A stretch of 64,000 nt of DNA. It comes from Terriglobia bacterium (GTDB taxonomy: Bacteria; Acidobacteriota; Terriglobia; Acidiferrales; UBA7541). The DNA is taken from positions 1 through 64,000 of the forward strand of contig JAIQES010000014.1 in the NCBI GenBank assembly GCA_020073705.1. Reading direction: 5' to 3'. The notes beneath the pieces were generated by a model, which worked only from the letters and a program-made list of their open reading frames with translations, did not search any database and was not told where the DNA came from. The position numbers and the translations under genes were made by a program. How positions within the stretch are numbered: position 1 is the stretch's first letter; the number at the start of each line of letters is the position of its first letter. This document shows, piece by piece, positions 26,106 through 36,078 of this stretch.

Positions 26106-26318
26106 CAGCGCGTCTCCGTCTCTGAAGGCTTCATGGGAACGGCGTCCAGGGAGGCCTCCGAGGTTTCGGAAGTGTAGCACGTCCCGGGATGGCCTCAGAG
26201 GGACTGTGCCGATTCGGCGATGCGTTTCTTTGCACCGCAGGTTATGATGCATAGTCAGCTTTCCCGCTGGACGGCCACTGCCGTAATGATCTCTTTGCAA
26301 CTTTCGGGAATTCATCAC

Positions 26319-27233
26319 ATGGCGCAAGAATTCAAATTCGGTTTTGTTGCCGTCGTCGGGCGGCCAAACGCCGGGAAATCCACGCTCGTGAACCGTCTGG
26401 TCGGGCAAAAGGTCGCCATCGTAACGTCGCGGCCCCAGACCACGCGCAACCGGATCCAAGGAATTGTGAACCGTCCGAATGCCCAGGTTGTCCTGATCGA
26501 TACGCCGGGCCTACACCGGCCCGATTCGGCCCTGGGCCGCCAAATGATGGCGGAAATCGATGCAGCGCTCGATGCCGTGGATGTGCTAGCCCTGATTCTC
26601 GATGCGAGTGAAGAGTTCGGCCAGGGGGATCGTAGGGTGATTGAACGCGCGTCTCGTTTTGAAGGGACGCGCATTCTGTTGCTGAACAAGATTGACCGTG
26701 TCCCGAAAAGCCGCTTGCTTCCCTTGATCGAAAGCGTTGGGAGAATGGGTGATTTCGCCGAGATCATCCCGATTTCCGCGTTGACCGGAGACGGCGTGGA
26801 TCTCGTTCTCGAAAAATTCATCGAATACCTGCCTGCCGGTGAGCCGCACTTTCCGGCGGACCAATATACCGACCAGCCCGAACGATTCCTTGCGGCCGAG
26901 CTGATCCGGGAAAAGGCTATGGCCGGGACGTTCCACGAAGTTCCCCATGCCGTCGCTGTCCTAGTGGATTCGTTTGAGGAAACGGACCGGCTGATCCACA
27001 TCCGCGCTACGATCTACGTCGAGCGGGAAGGGCAAAAGGGAATTCTCATCGGCCGATCGGGTGCCTCGCTGAAACAGATAGGAACAGCGGCTCGCAAGGA
27101 ACTCGAGGAGATTCTCGGAACGAAGGTTTTTCTGGAGCTGTTCGTGAAGGTACAGCGAAACTGGCGCGACAATCCGCAACTGGTACGCCAGCTCGACTGG
27201 CATTTGCAGCTCGAACGCCTTGCAGGAGAGTAG
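26319..27233 (+). CDS. era: GTPase Era
   Basis: 304 residues from ATG 26319. Era is a GTPase for 16S rRNA processing and 30S assembly. G1 GRPNAGKST near 14, G2 with TTRNRI, G3 DTPGLHRP, G4 NKID near 124 and G5 ISALTGDG are present. The C-terminal KH domain has RATIYVEREGQKGILIGRSGASLKQIG. The longer frame with 33 more residues is not supported. It converges on ntrX with 8 bp between the stops and has no operon partner. Confidence 0.95.
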   Translation: MAQEFKFGFVAVVGRPNAGKSTLVNRLVGQKVAIVTSRPQTTRNRIQGIVNRPNAQVVLIDTPGLHRPDSALGRQMMAEIDAALDAVDVLALILDASEEFGQGDRRVIERASRFEGTRILLLNKIDRVPKSRLLPLIESVGRMGDFAEIIPISALTGDGVDLVLEKFIEYLPAGEPHFPADQYTDQPERFLAAELIREKAMAGTFHEVPHAVAVLVDSFEETDRLIHIRATIYVEREGQKGILIGRSGASLKQIGTAARKELEEILGTKVFLELFVKVQRNWRDNPQLVRQLDWHLQLERLAGE

Positions 27234-27241
27234 TCCTTGGT

Positions 27242-28594
27242 TTATTCCTCAGTTGTAATCCCCAGGGTTCGCATCCGGCGGTACAAGTGGCTCCGTTCGA
27301 GTCCGAGTGTTTCGGCCGTGCGCGTCATGTGCCATTGATTTTCTTCCAACTTGCGCAGAATAAATTCCCTCTCGTACGCGTCCCGGGCTTCGTGAAGCGT
27401 CGCATTGGGCTGCTGCGGCATGCGTGAGCTGCCGCGAAACAGTTCTGCGGGCAGATGCAGCGGCTCGATCTTGTCTTGCGGCACTACAATCATCAGCCGC
27501 TCGATCAGGTTGCGCAACTCACGGACGTTGCCCGGCCAGTAATACCGCAGCATGACACCGAGTGCGGATTCGCCCAATTCCTTTGGCTTGCGGCCGTAGG
27601 CAGCCGCAAACTCCGCAAGAAAATACCGCGCAAGAATGGGGATATCCTCGGTGCGCTCCCGAAGCGGCGGCACATTGAACGGGATTACGTTGAGACGATA
27701 GAAGAGATCTTCTCGAAATCTTCCGCAGGCGATCTCATCTTCGAGTTTTTTGTTCGTCGCGGCGATTACACGCACGTCGACGTGCACGGTCTGGTTCGAG
27801 CCAACCGGCTCGAACCGTTGTTCCTCGAGGACGCGCAGCACCTTGGACTGTGTGCGCAGGCTCATGTCACCGATTTCGTCGAGGAACAAGGTGCCTCCAT
27901 CCGCTTTCTCGAACTTTCCGATCTTGTTCTCGCTTGCGCCGGTGAAGCTGCCTTTGGTGTGGCCGAACAACTCGGATTCGATCAACTCCTCCGGGATGGC
28001 AGCGCAATTCACCTCGACAAATGGTCGGTCGCTGCGCAGGCTTGCGGCGTGGAGCGCGCGGGCCACCAACTCCTTTCCCGTCCCGCTTTCCCCGTAAATC
28101 AAAACACGGCCGTTGGTGGGAGCCGTGAGTGTGATCTGCTGGCGCAGAGCGCGGATCGGCACGCTGTCTCCGAGCACCTGGGTGCGCCCGCTGAGTTCTT
28201 CACGGAGGCGGCGGTTCTCCATCCCGAGACGGTGGACTTCGAGGGCGTTCTTAATGACGAGGATGGCTTTCTCGAGAGAGAGCGGCTTCTCGATAAAATC
28301 AAATGCGCCGAGTTTCGTGGCCCGCACGGCCGTTTCGATGCTGGCGTGACCGGAAATCATCACAACCATCGGGTCCATGCCGTTCTGGCGCATGCGTTCC
28401 AATGTTTCGAGGCCGTCGATTCCTTCGAGCCACACGTCGAGCAGGACAAGATCGACAGGCCGTTGATCCAGCAGCGCGAGACATTCTTCACCGGAGGCGA
28501 CGCAGGCGGTTTCATATCCTTCATCGGCAAGAATCGAGGAAAGCGCCTCCCGAATACCTTGTTCGTCGTCCACAATGAGAATGGAATGCGGCAT
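27242..28594 (-). CDS. ntrX: Sigma-54-dependent response regulator, NtrX type
   Basis: 450 residues. Receiver domain (1-120) with phospho-acceptor Asp in DLVLLDVWLEGIDG near 52 and the conserved Lys in FIEKPLS. The AAA+ domain has Walker A GESGTGKE near 168, the sigma-54 contact loop as GSFTGA (Ser replacing the usual Ala), and DEIGDM. A Fis-type HTH (ENQWHMTRTAETLGLERSHLYRRM) ends it. It lies 12 bp downstream of its likely kinase ntrY. NtrY/NtrX govern nitrogen, redox or envelope responses in other bacteria; the target here is unknown. Confidence 0.9.
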   Translation of the reverse strand: MPHSILIVDDEQGIREALSSILADEGYETACVASGEECLALLDQRPVDLVLLDVWLEGIDGLETLERMRQNGMDPMVVMISGHASIETAVRATKLGAFDFIEKPLSLEKAILVIKNALEVHRLGMENRRLREELSGRTQVLGDSVPIRALRQQITLTAPTNGRVLIYGESGTGKELVARALHAASLRSDRPFVEVNCAAIPEELIESELFGHTKGSFTGASENKIGKFEKADGGTLFLDEIGDMSLRTQSKVLRVLEEQRFEPVGSNQTVHVDVRVIAATNKKLEDEIACGRFREDLFYRLNVIPFNVPPLRERTEDIPILARYFLAEFAAAYGRKPKELGESALGVMLRYYWPGNVRELRNLIERLMIVVPQDKIEPLHLPAELFRGSSRMPQQPNATLHEARDAYEREFILRKLEENQWHMTRTAETLGLERSHLYRRMRTLGITTEE

Positions 28595-28606
28595 AGATTT
28601 GCGCCT

Positions 28607-30835
28607 TTACCCGGCCCGCGGCGACATCGGCGCTGGCGCGCCCTCGGTCACGGGGAGTTGCAGGATGAATCTCGCGCCGATCGGCGAATTGTCCTCGACT
28701 CGAATCGACCCATGGTGTTCGGCCATGATGCGGCTCGCAATGGCAAGACCGAGCCCTGTCCCGCGATCCTTGGTCGAAAAGCGGGGAAGGAAAAGCCTGT
28801 CCTTGTCCTCTGGTGAAATTCCTTGGCCGCTGTCGGCGACTATGATTTCTACTGTCTCCCGGTCGGCATTGAAATGTGTGCGCAGGAGCAATTCTTTCAC
28901 CGACGAGCCCTCCATTGCCTCGGCTGCATTATCGATCAGATTAACGACCACACGCCGGAGGAGTTCTCCATCGGCGCGAATCGCGGGCAGACCCGGCGCC
29001 AGATCTTTTCGCACACAAATCCCCTCCAAGCGGCCCTCGAAAATTTCAAGGGATTCGGTGACGATCGCATTGGGGAATGCCAGAGAGAGCCTCGCCGTGG
29101 GAAATCGGGCGAACTGTGAGAATTCGCCGACCAGGGACTCGAGCGCGGCGACTTCCCGTTCGATCAGGCCGGAACACTCGCCCACCAGGCGCACCAACTC
29201 CGGCGGGTCTGGCGCGGCAGGCCGCTGAGTGCTCGTCCGGCTGCGCTCGAGGTAACGGGACAAGCGTTGCGCGGAGAGCAGAATCGGCGTGAGCGGGTTC
29301 TTGATCTCGTGAGCGATGCGTTGCGCGACTTCCTGCCACGCGGCAGCCTTCTGTGCCCCCAACAGGTCGGTCAGATCGTCCACGACGACGACATAACCCC
29401 GATTCGAGCGGCGCGGGCCTAGCGAGCTGACCGTCACGGCCGCGTGCAGGAGTCGTCCGGCTACCGTAAATTCGAGCTCCTGCGAGGCCGTGCCGAGGCG
29501 GAGCGAACGCCGCATGAGTGTATGGACAGCGCGCGCGGTCTGATCACCCAAAAGTTGAGCGAGGCTTACCGCCTGCTTCGAGTTCTCTCCAAACATCCTC
29601 ACCGCGGCGGGATTTACTCGGCTGATCGCTTCGTTCTCGTCGGCGGAAATCACTCCGGTTGGAATGTTCTCGAGAATCGTTTCCATCAGTGTGCGCCGGC
29701 GTTCCAACTCCTGCACGGCCTGCTGCAGATTATGAGTGAATACGTCGATTTGCCGGCGGCTGTCACTGAGTTGTTCGGTCATTCTATTGAACGACCGGAC
29801 CAAGGTTTCCAGCTCATCCTGTGCTTGAACCTTGACCCGTGTTTCGAAATTGCCTGCGGTGATTTCTTGTGTTGCTTCGGCCAGCGCCTGAATGGGGACC
29901 GTGACCTGCTTCGAAAGGAACAGGGCAAACCACGTGGCTGAAAACATGAGCAGAATCGTGAACAGCAGCAGCGTCAGCAGCATTTGCGTCTTGTAGGTGC
30001 GCAACTGCTGGCGCTGCAGCCCATACGCAAGCGTTTGCGTCTCGATTTCTTTGATGCGGTCCGGGAAGTCATCCGGAACATTGCGGCCAACCAGAAGATA
30101 ATTGCTTCCAGTTCTTACACGGCCTGCGAGAAAATACTTGCCGCGGTATTGCCACAATTCTGCACCGCTCGGCATCTCCCGGACAAGACTGGGCAGTTCA
30201 GGCGGCGAAACCGGCGCGTTGACGGACGGGCTCGTGTTGAACCTGAAATTTGAGTTGACGCCGACAGCGACAGGTTGCCCCTTCTCCGTAATTTCCCAGG
30301 CCAGGTCCGCGCCTTGTGCGAAGGACTGATTGAAAGAGTAGATCGTATCTCGAGCCGTCTCTCGCAGGGTTGCTCCCGCGACATCCTGGGCGATCTGGGT
30401 CATGCGGTCATGATCGGAGCGGCCGATTTCGTTGATGAGTTCCCGGCTTGATTGCGTTGCCATTTCGAGCGGACGAGGGAACCAAAGCACCAGCGTACGG
30501 TTCAGCAAGGCATAACTGACGAAGAACAGAAACACGACAGGCAAGAAAGAAACCGCGATCGCGCCCAACACCATTTTCGTTTTGAAGCGTGAACCGGGCT
30601 GATGCGCGCGGCGCTCCGCCCAGAGTCGCAGCAGGCTGCGCGTCAGGATCAGGCCGAAAACAAGAAGCGCCGCCACGATGAATGTGGAGAGCGCGTACAG
30701 GACCAGAACCTGGTTCCACTGGCGGGGCTCGAAGGGAAGTGTCAAGGAGCCGAGCGTGAACACGGCCGCAAGCAGCAGGACGATTGCCAGACCGCCAAGG
30801 CCGAGCAGCAGTCTCGATTTGCGCCCAGCGCTCAT
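28607..30835 (-). CDS. ntrY: Sensor histidine kinase, NtrY type
   Basis: 742 residues from ATG 30835, where it overlaps the upstream stop (ATGA). Three membrane helices at the N-terminus, a periplasmic sensor stretch of about 180 residues, a fourth helix, then HAMP, PAS (ETILENIPTGVISADENEAISR), HisKA with the phospho-accepting His in RIAHEIKNPLTPILL, and a HATPase with NLIDNAAEAM and GTGLGLAI. This is the NtrY architecture. It probably phosphorylates the NtrX encoded next. Ligand unknown. Confidence 0.9.
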   Translation of the reverse strand: MSAGRKSRLLLGLGGLAIVLLLAAVFTLGSLTLPFEPRQWNQVLVLYALSTFIVAALLVFGLILTRSLLRLWAERRAHQPGSRFKTKMVLGAIAVSFLPVVFLFFVSYALLNRTLVLWFPRPLEMATQSSRELINEIGRSDHDRMTQIAQDVAGATLRETARDTIYSFNQSFAQGADLAWEITEKGQPVAVGVNSNFRFNTSPSVNAPVSPPELPSLVREMPSGAELWQYRGKYFLAGRVRTGSNYLLVGRNVPDDFPDRIKEIETQTLAYGLQRQQLRTYKTQMLLTLLLFTILLMFSATWFALFLSKQVTVPIQALAEATQEITAGNFETRVKVQAQDELETLVRSFNRMTEQLSDSRRQIDVFTHNLQQAVQELERRRTLMETILENIPTGVISADENEAISRVNPAAVRMFGENSKQAVSLAQLLGDQTARAVHTLMRRSLRLGTASQELEFTVAGRLLHAAVTVSSLGPRRSNRGYVVVVDDLTDLLGAQKAAAWQEVAQRIAHEIKNPLTPILLSAQRLSRYLERSRTSTQRPAAPDPPELVRLVGECSGLIEREVAALESLVGEFSQFARFPTARLSLAFPNAIVTESLEIFEGRLEGICVRKDLAPGLPAIRADGELLRRVVVNLIDNAAEAMEGSSVKELLLRTHFNADRETVEIIVADSGQGISPEDKDRLFLPRFSTKDRGTGLGLAIASRIMAEHHGSIRVEDNSPIGARFILQLPVTEGAPAPMSPRAG

Positions 30836-31545
30836 AGGATTGCCTCCGCATCCGAACCGTCGCTTTGTGGCAGGACCAGGAATTGGGAAAGCGGCGAAGT
30901 TGCCGGCAGCAAGGAACCGAGCGGGCATCCCGCACAGCGCGGCTTGCTCTTGCGGCACCAGTTCTTCCCTGTATTCACGACCAGGGCGTGGAATTCATTG
31001 AGGAGTCGCGGATCGCGCGGAAGAGCTGCTTCGAACAGCGCGCGGACATGTTCATAATCCGGCTTGCCGCCGGTGATTCCGTGACGCGCGAATATCCTGT
31101 GTGTGTACGCATCCACGACAAATACGGGGTGATTTCCGGCATACAAGAGTATGGAGTCGGCAGTTTCTGGGCCGATTCCGTGCACAGACAGCAGCTTCTC
31201 GCGCAGTTCTCCGGTCGGTGTATTGAACATGCGTTTCAGGGAGCCACCGTATTCACGCTGCAGGAATCGAACGAAGGCTTTCAGCTTGACCGCCTTCTGA
31301 CGGAAATAACCCGATGGCCGCACCAGCGCAGCCAAGCGTGATGTTCGTGCTGCGGCGATTGATGAGGGGGTGAGCATCCGTGCGGAGCGCAGGTTGGCGA
31401 TCGCGCGCTCGACATTTCCCCACGAGGTGTTCTGGGTCAGAATGGCGCCGGCGATCACTTCGAAAGACGTCCTCGCAGGCCACCAATGCATTGGGCCAAG
31501 CGTAGCGGACATCGCTGCAAAGTAGCGCATCAGTTTGCGAGACAT
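30832..31545 (-). CDS. Endonuclease III-like DNA glycosylase, MagIII/COG2231 type
   Basis: 237 residues from ATG 31545 (ATG 31629 is an alternative; neither has a clear ribosome site). Helix-hairpin-helix LSVHGIGPETADSILLYA followed by VFVVDAYTHRIF, which carries the catalytic Asp. The Lys used by bifunctional Nth (GVGxKTA) is Glu here, so AP-lyase activity is unlikely; this fits mono-functional MagIII-like glycosylases that remove alkylated bases. Three cluster cysteines (WCRKSKPRCAGC) are visible but the fourth Cys of the usual C-x6-C-x2-C-x5-C is Leu. Translationally coupled to ntrY. Confidence 0.78.
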   Translation of the reverse strand: MSRKLMRYFAAMSATLGPMHWWPARTSFEVIAGAILTQNTSWGNVERAIANLRSARMLTPSSIAAARTSRLAALVRPSGYFRQKAVKLKAFVRFLQREYGGSLKRMFNTPTGELREKLLSVHGIGPETADSILLYAGNHPVFVVDAYTHRIFARHGITGGKPDYEHVRALFEAALPRDPRLLNEFHALVVNTGKNWCRKSKPRCAGCPLGSLLPATSPLSQFLVLPQSDGSDAEAIL

Positions 31546-31817
31546 GGACAAAGCTGCGCCGGTCTCCGTCAAGGCGCGTGAGTTGTGCCGCCGAGGTCCT
31601 TGGTGGCCATTGGAGATCAAAGGTTCCATTGCTTTGGAAGATAGCGGGCACGGTACGTCTAGTCAAGGCAAGGTGTTGCCCGTGCGCCGAAGCCTCCTGT
31701 ACGAAAGGACAGGTTGCCCCTTCAGTACGACTGACGAAAATGGAGGAATAGGGATCTCTTCCCATCTGTTACTTTAAAATGTGCGGGAGTGTGTATGCCC
31801 CGGGGAGTTCTCGTTCG

Positions 31818-33536
31818 ATGTCGTCCCGGCTAGGTGAAATACTGATAAAAGAGAGCCTGATCACGTCCGATCAGCTCCGGCAGGCCCTCGAACACCAGAA
31901 AACAAATGGTGGCCGTCTAGGGACATGCCTGATGAAGCTTGGCTTCGTTAGTGATGACGAAATTACAGGTGTTCTTTCCCGCCAGTACGGCGTTCCCTCC
32001 ATTAACTTGAAGTATTACGAAGTAGATTCTTCTGTAATCAAGCTCATACCGCAGGATACGGCTGTCCGGTACCAGATTGTTCCGCTTTCCCGCGTCGGCT
32101 CCACCCTGACCATCGCCATGACGGATCCCACGAACGTCTTCGCGATGGACGATATCAAGTTCATGACCGGCTTTAACGTGGAGCCGGTCGTAGCTTCCGA
32201 GACGGCCATCGCCGACGCCATTACGAAGTTCTATGGCCACGATGGGAGTGAGGAAGAACTCAGCAAGGTGATGAAGGACCTCACCGCCGAAGAGGCCGCA
32301 GACCTCGAAGTTGCCTCTGAGGAACAGGAGATGAACCTCGCCGAACTGGAACGAGCGGCCGAGGAAGCGCCCATCATCAAGCTGGTGAATCTGCTCCTAA
32401 CCGATGCGGTCAAGCGCGGCGCTAGCGACATTCACGTTGAACCCTATGAGAAGGAAGTGCGCGTGCGTTTTCGAATTGACGGCGTCCTGCAGCCGGTGAT
32501 GACTCCGCCGATGAAGCTCCGCGACGCGATTACGAGCCGTATCAAAATCATGTCCAAGCTCGATATCAGCGAAAAGCGGCTGCCGCAGGACGGCCGCATC
32601 ATGATCAAGTATCGGAAGGACGGGAAAATCAAAGACCTCGACTTCCGCGTCTCAACGATCCCCACGCTATTCGGCGAAAAGATCGTGATGCGGTTGCTCG
32701 ATAAAGAAAATCTGCGGCTGGACATGACAAAGCTCGGATTTGAACAGGAATCGCTGGCGAAGTTTGAGCGCGCGATTCTCCGCCCCTACGGGATGGTTCT
32801 GGTGACCGGACCAACTGGATCGGGCAAGACAAACACGCTGTATTCCTCGATTTCGCGGCTGAACACCGTCGAAACCAACATTATGACCGCCGAGGACCCG
32901 GTCGAATTTCAGCTTGCCGGAGTCAACCAGGTCCAGATGAAGGACCAGATTGGCTTGAACTTTGCCTCCGCGCTGCGCGCTTTCTTGCGGCAAGACCCCA
33001 ATATCATACTGGTCGGGGAAATTCGCGATTTCGAGACGGCGGAAATTGCCGTGAAAGCGGCGCTCACCGGCCACCTCGTTCTTTCCACGCTGCATACCAA
33101 TGACGCGCCATCGACCGTCAGCCGGTTGATGAATATGGGAATCGAGCCTTTCCTGGTCGCGACCTCGGTCAACTTGATTTGCGCGCAGAGGTTGGTCCGG
33201 AAAATTTGCCAGAAGTGCAAAGAGCCGCTCGATGTGCCCGAGCAGGCCATGCTCGATGCCGGCTTTACGCCGGAGGAAACCAAAACGACGAAAATCTTCG
33301 TAGGCAAGGGGTGCAGTACCTGCAATAAGACTGGATACAAGGGAAGAGTCGGTCTCTACGAGGTCATGGAAATCAATGACGAGTTGCGCGAATTGATTTT
33401 GGTGGGCGCGTCAGCGCTAGAACTGAAGAAAAAGGCGCTGGATCAGGGAATGATCATGCTCCGCAGAAGTGGGTTGACCAAAATCGCGGCGGGTCTTACG
33501 ACGCTCGAGGAAGTTCTTCGCGAGACTGTTTTGTAA
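31818..33536 (+). CDS. pilB: Type IV pilus assembly ATPase PilB
   Basis: 572 residues from ATG 31818. The cytoplasmic hexameric ATPase that drives pilus extension. An MshEN N-terminal domain (LGEILIKESLITSDQLRQAL) precedes the GspE core: ASDIHVEPYEKEVRVRFRIDG, Walker A GPTGSGKTNTLY near 333, Asp box, Walker B ILVGEIRD and a tetracysteine zinc motif CQKC...CSTCNKTGYKGR. The 13-residue longer frame lacks a ribosome site. It begins the pilB-T-C-S-R-A cluster; pilT follows after 13 bp. Confidence 0.95.
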   Translation: MSSRLGEILIKESLITSDQLRQALEHQKTNGGRLGTCLMKLGFVSDDEITGVLSRQYGVPSINLKYYEVDSSVIKLIPQDTAVRYQIVPLSRVGSTLTIAMTDPTNVFAMDDIKFMTGFNVEPVVASETAIADAITKFYGHDGSEEELSKVMKDLTAEEAADLEVASEEQEMNLAELERAAEEAPIIKLVNLLLTDAVKRGASDIHVEPYEKEVRVRFRIDGVLQPVMTPPMKLRDAITSRIKIMSKLDISEKRLPQDGRIMIKYRKDGKIKDLDFRVSTIPTLFGEKIVMRLLDKENLRLDMTKLGFEQESLAKFERAILRPYGMVLVTGPTGSGKTNTLYSSISRLNTVETNIMTAEDPVEFQLAGVNQVQMKDQIGLNFASALRAFLRQDPNIILVGEIRDFETAEIAVKAALTGHLVLSTLHTNDAPSTVSRLMNMGIEPFLVATSVNLICAQRLVRKICQKCKEPLDVPEQAMLDAGFTPEETKTTKIFVGKGCSTCNKTGYKGRVGLYEVMEINDELRELILVGASALELKKKALDQGMIMLRRSGLTKIAAGLTTLEEVLRETVL

Positions 33537-33549
33537 GAAAGGGAAAACG

Positions 33550-34665
33550 ATGTCTGGGATAACTCTAAGCGAATTGCTCAAGAAAATGATCGAGCTGGGT
33601 GGAAGCGATCTGCACATCACCACCAACAGCGCGCCACGCGTCCGCGTGCACGGGAAACTTCGCCCGATGGATATGGCGCCGCTGACGGCGGCTGATACGA
33701 AAGCGCTGGCCTATAGCGTGCTGACGGACGCGCAAAAGCACCGGTTCGAGGAGAATCTCGAACTTGATTTTTCATTTGGTCTCAAGAATCTTGCGCGGTT
33801 TCGCGGCAATCTGTTCCAGCAGCGCGGTGCGGTCGGGGCGGTCTTTCGGACGATTCCATGGGAGATCAAGGGGTTCGATGCGCTCGGCCTGCCGGGGGTG
33901 GTGAAATCGCTTTGCGAAAAGCCGCGCGGACTCGTGCTCGTTACCGGGCCGACCGGCTCGGGCAAATCGACGACGCTTGCTGCCATGCTTGACAAGATCA
34001 ACATCGAACGCGAAGAGCACATGATTACGATCGAGGACCCGATTGAGTTTCTGCACAACCACAAGAGATGCTTGGTAAATCAACGCGAAGTGAACTCGGA
34101 CACTCACTCGTTTGCGAATGCACTTCGCGCGGCGCTTCGTGAGGACCCCGATGTGGTTCTCATCGGAGAAATGCGCGATCTCGAGACCATCGAATCCGCG
34201 CTCCGCATCGCCGAGACGGGCCACCTCACCCTTGCCACCCTGCACACAAACTCCGCGATTTCGACGATCAACCGAATTGTGGACGTATTCCCCTCTTACC
34301 AGCAGCCTCAGATTCGCGCGCAACTCTCCATGGTGCTCGAAGGCGTTCTTTGTCAGGCGCTGCTGCCGCGGGTGGACGGCCGCGGCCGCATTATGGTAAT
34401 GGAAATCCTGGTTCCCAATCCCGCGATTCGCAACTTGATCCGCGAAGACAAAATTCACCAAATCTATTCGGCCATGCAGACCGGGACAGGCCAGAGCGGA
34501 ATGCAAACGTTTAATCAGAGTCTGGCGAACGCGTATTTCGCGAAGTTAATCACTTTGGAAATAGCATTGTCACGGTCATCGAATCCGGAAGAGTTGCAGG
34601 ATATGATCAACCGGGGAGTGGCATCGCCCGCTTCGCGCGGGCCGGCGGCTTCCGTTCGGCGCTGA
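33550..34665 (+). CDS. pilT: Pilus retraction ATPase PilT
   Basis: 371 residues. Hexameric ATPase that powers pilus retraction and twitching. Walker A GPTGSGKSTTLAAM near 135, the HMITIEDPIEFLHNH Asp box, Walker B DPDVVLIGEMRD, the His box TGHLTLATLHTNSAISTINR, and the PilT-specific AIRNLIRE motif near 295 are present. The C-terminus ends in a short basic tail. Lies 13 bp after pilB and 73 bp before pilC. Confidence 0.96.
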   Translation: MSGITLSELLKKMIELGGSDLHITTNSAPRVRVHGKLRPMDMAPLTAADTKALAYSVLTDAQKHRFEENLELDFSFGLKNLARFRGNLFQQRGAVGAVFRTIPWEIKGFDALGLPGVVKSLCEKPRGLVLVTGPTGSGKSTTLAAMLDKINIEREEHMITIEDPIEFLHNHKRCLVNQREVNSDTHSFANALRAALREDPDVVLIGEMRDLETIESALRIAETGHLTLATLHTNSAISTINRIVDVFPSYQQPQIRAQLSMVLEGVLCQALLPRVDGRGRIMVMEILVPNPAIRNLIREDKIHQIYSAMQTGTGQSGMQTFNQSLANAYFAKLITLEIALSRSSNPEELQDMINRGVASPASRGPAASVRR

Positions 34666-34738
34666 CACGTCATGACTGCCATTTGTTAGGCGTAACTCGG
34701 AAGAGTAGGGTAGGTCGAACCACGAGGAGGATAGAACA

Positions 34739-35953
34739 ATGCCGGTTTTCACATATCGCGGCACCAATCGCACCGGAGCGACAGTGACGGGCGAGCAGAT
34801 GGCGCAGAGCAAAGATGATCTGAAGAATATGCTCCGGCACCAGCAGATCAACGTCGTCAAGATGTCGGAGAAGGGCAAGGAATTCAATCTGCCTACCTTT
34901 GGGGGAGGCGTGGACGCCAAGGAACTGGCCGTCTTCACCCGCCAGTTCTCGGTGATGATCGATGCAGGACTGCCTCTGGTGCAGTGCTTGGAGATTCTGG
35001 CCGGGCAGCAGGAAAATAAGACGTTTCAAAAGGTGCTGATCGGTACCCGCGCCGCCGTGGAAGGTGGTTTGACTCTATCCGCCGCGATGCGCCAGTACGA
35101 CAAGGTGTTTGACGCGCTGTATGTCAACCTCGTCGAGGCGGGTGAAACGGGCGGTATTCTCGATACGATTCTCCAGCGCCTTTCCGCCTATATCGAGAAA
35201 AATGTCAAATTGAAGCGTGCGGTGAAGTCGGCCCTCGTGTACCCGGTTGCGGTGATTTTTGTCGCAGCGGGTGTCATCACCCTGCTGTTGTGGAAGGTCG
35301 TGCCGATTTTTGCCACTCTGTTCGCGGGTCTCGGCGTAACGCTGCCGTTGCCCACGCGAATTGTCATTGGGCTCAGTAACTTTATCGGCAGTATCTTCGG
35401 ATTATTGGTCCTCATACTGATAATCGGCGCCGGCATAGGATTAAAAGTGTGGTACGGCACATCCACGGGCCGAATGGCGATTGATCGCATCCTTCTCAGG
35501 TTGCCTCTGATCGGCCTATTGCTTAGGAAGATTGCCGTGGCGCGTTTCACGCGGACCCTGGGCACCTTGATCTCCAGCGGCGTCCCGATCCTGGAAGGCT
35601 TGGACATCACCGGGCGCACTGCCGGAAATGCTGTGATTGAGAAGGCGCTCATGAATGTGCGCAAAGCCCTCGAAGGAGGGCGAAACCTGGCTGATCCGCT
35701 GAAGGACTCCAATGTCTTTCCCGGCATGGTCACGCAGATGATCGGGGTCGGAGAGCAAACGGGCGCGATGGACGCTATGTTGCAGAAGATCGCCGATTTC
35801 TACGAGGATGAAGTGGATTCTGCAGTCAAGGATCTACTCGCGGCAATGGAGCCGGCGATGATCGTGTTCCTGGGTCTTGTCGTTGGCGGAATCGTAATTT
35901 CGATGTATTTGCCTTTGTTCTCGCTGATCGGCCAACTCAGCAGCACTCACTAG
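34739..35953 (+). CDS. pilC: Type IV pilus inner-membrane platform protein PilC
   Basis: 404 residues, two GspF/T2SSF domains (FTRQFSVMIDAGLPLVQCLEIL and ARFTRTLGTLISSGVPILEGL) and three membrane helices, one pair in the middle and one at the end (MYLPLFSLIGQL). PilC links PilB/PilT to the pilin. A GAGGAGG ribosome site lies 8 bases upstream. A hairpin after its stop suggests the transcript may end here before pilS. Confidence 0.95.
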   Translation: MPVFTYRGTNRTGATVTGEQMAQSKDDLKNMLRHQQINVVKMSEKGKEFNLPTFGGGVDAKELAVFTRQFSVMIDAGLPLVQCLEILAGQQENKTFQKVLIGTRAAVEGGLTLSAAMRQYDKVFDALYVNLVEAGETGGILDTILQRLSAYIEKNVKLKRAVKSALVYPVAVIFVAAGVITLLLWKVVPIFATLFAGLGVTLPLPTRIVIGLSNFIGSIFGLLVLILIIGAGIGLKVWYGTSTGRMAIDRILLRLPLIGLLLRKIAVARFTRTLGTLISSGVPILEGLDITGRTAGNAVIEKALMNVRKALEGGRNLADPLKDSNVFPGMVTQMIGVGEQTGAMDAMLQKIADFYEDEVDSAVKDLLAAMEPAMIVFLGLVVGGIVISMYLPLFSLIGQLSSTH

Positions 35954-35987
35954 AGGGAAACGCTCTGGTTGACACGCTGGGAGGGCG

Positions 35988-36007
35988 GCTCGGATCGCCA
36001 TCCGAGC
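35988..36007 (+). terminator. Candidate terminator after pilC
   Basis: GCTCGGAT (35988-35995) pairs perfectly with ATCCGAGC (36000-36007) around a CGCC tetraloop. Downstream is TTGCCCGTGTTTTCG, a weak T tract. A TTGACA hexamer at 36029 could begin the pilS promoter but lacks a good -10. Confidence 0.45.
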
Positions 36008-36078
36008 TTGCCCGTGTTTTCGTCCTGATTGACATTCTTACACTCTGAACGGCTGATGGGCCGACAAGTTCGTCTCGA

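Noticed and set aside
27455-28816. Plus-strand frame of 453 codons
   Set aside because: Antisense shadow of ntrX and the end of ntrY, which have complete domain structures.
31775-31780. TAAAAT as -10 of pilB
   Set aside because: No -35 at a suitable distance; left unannotated.
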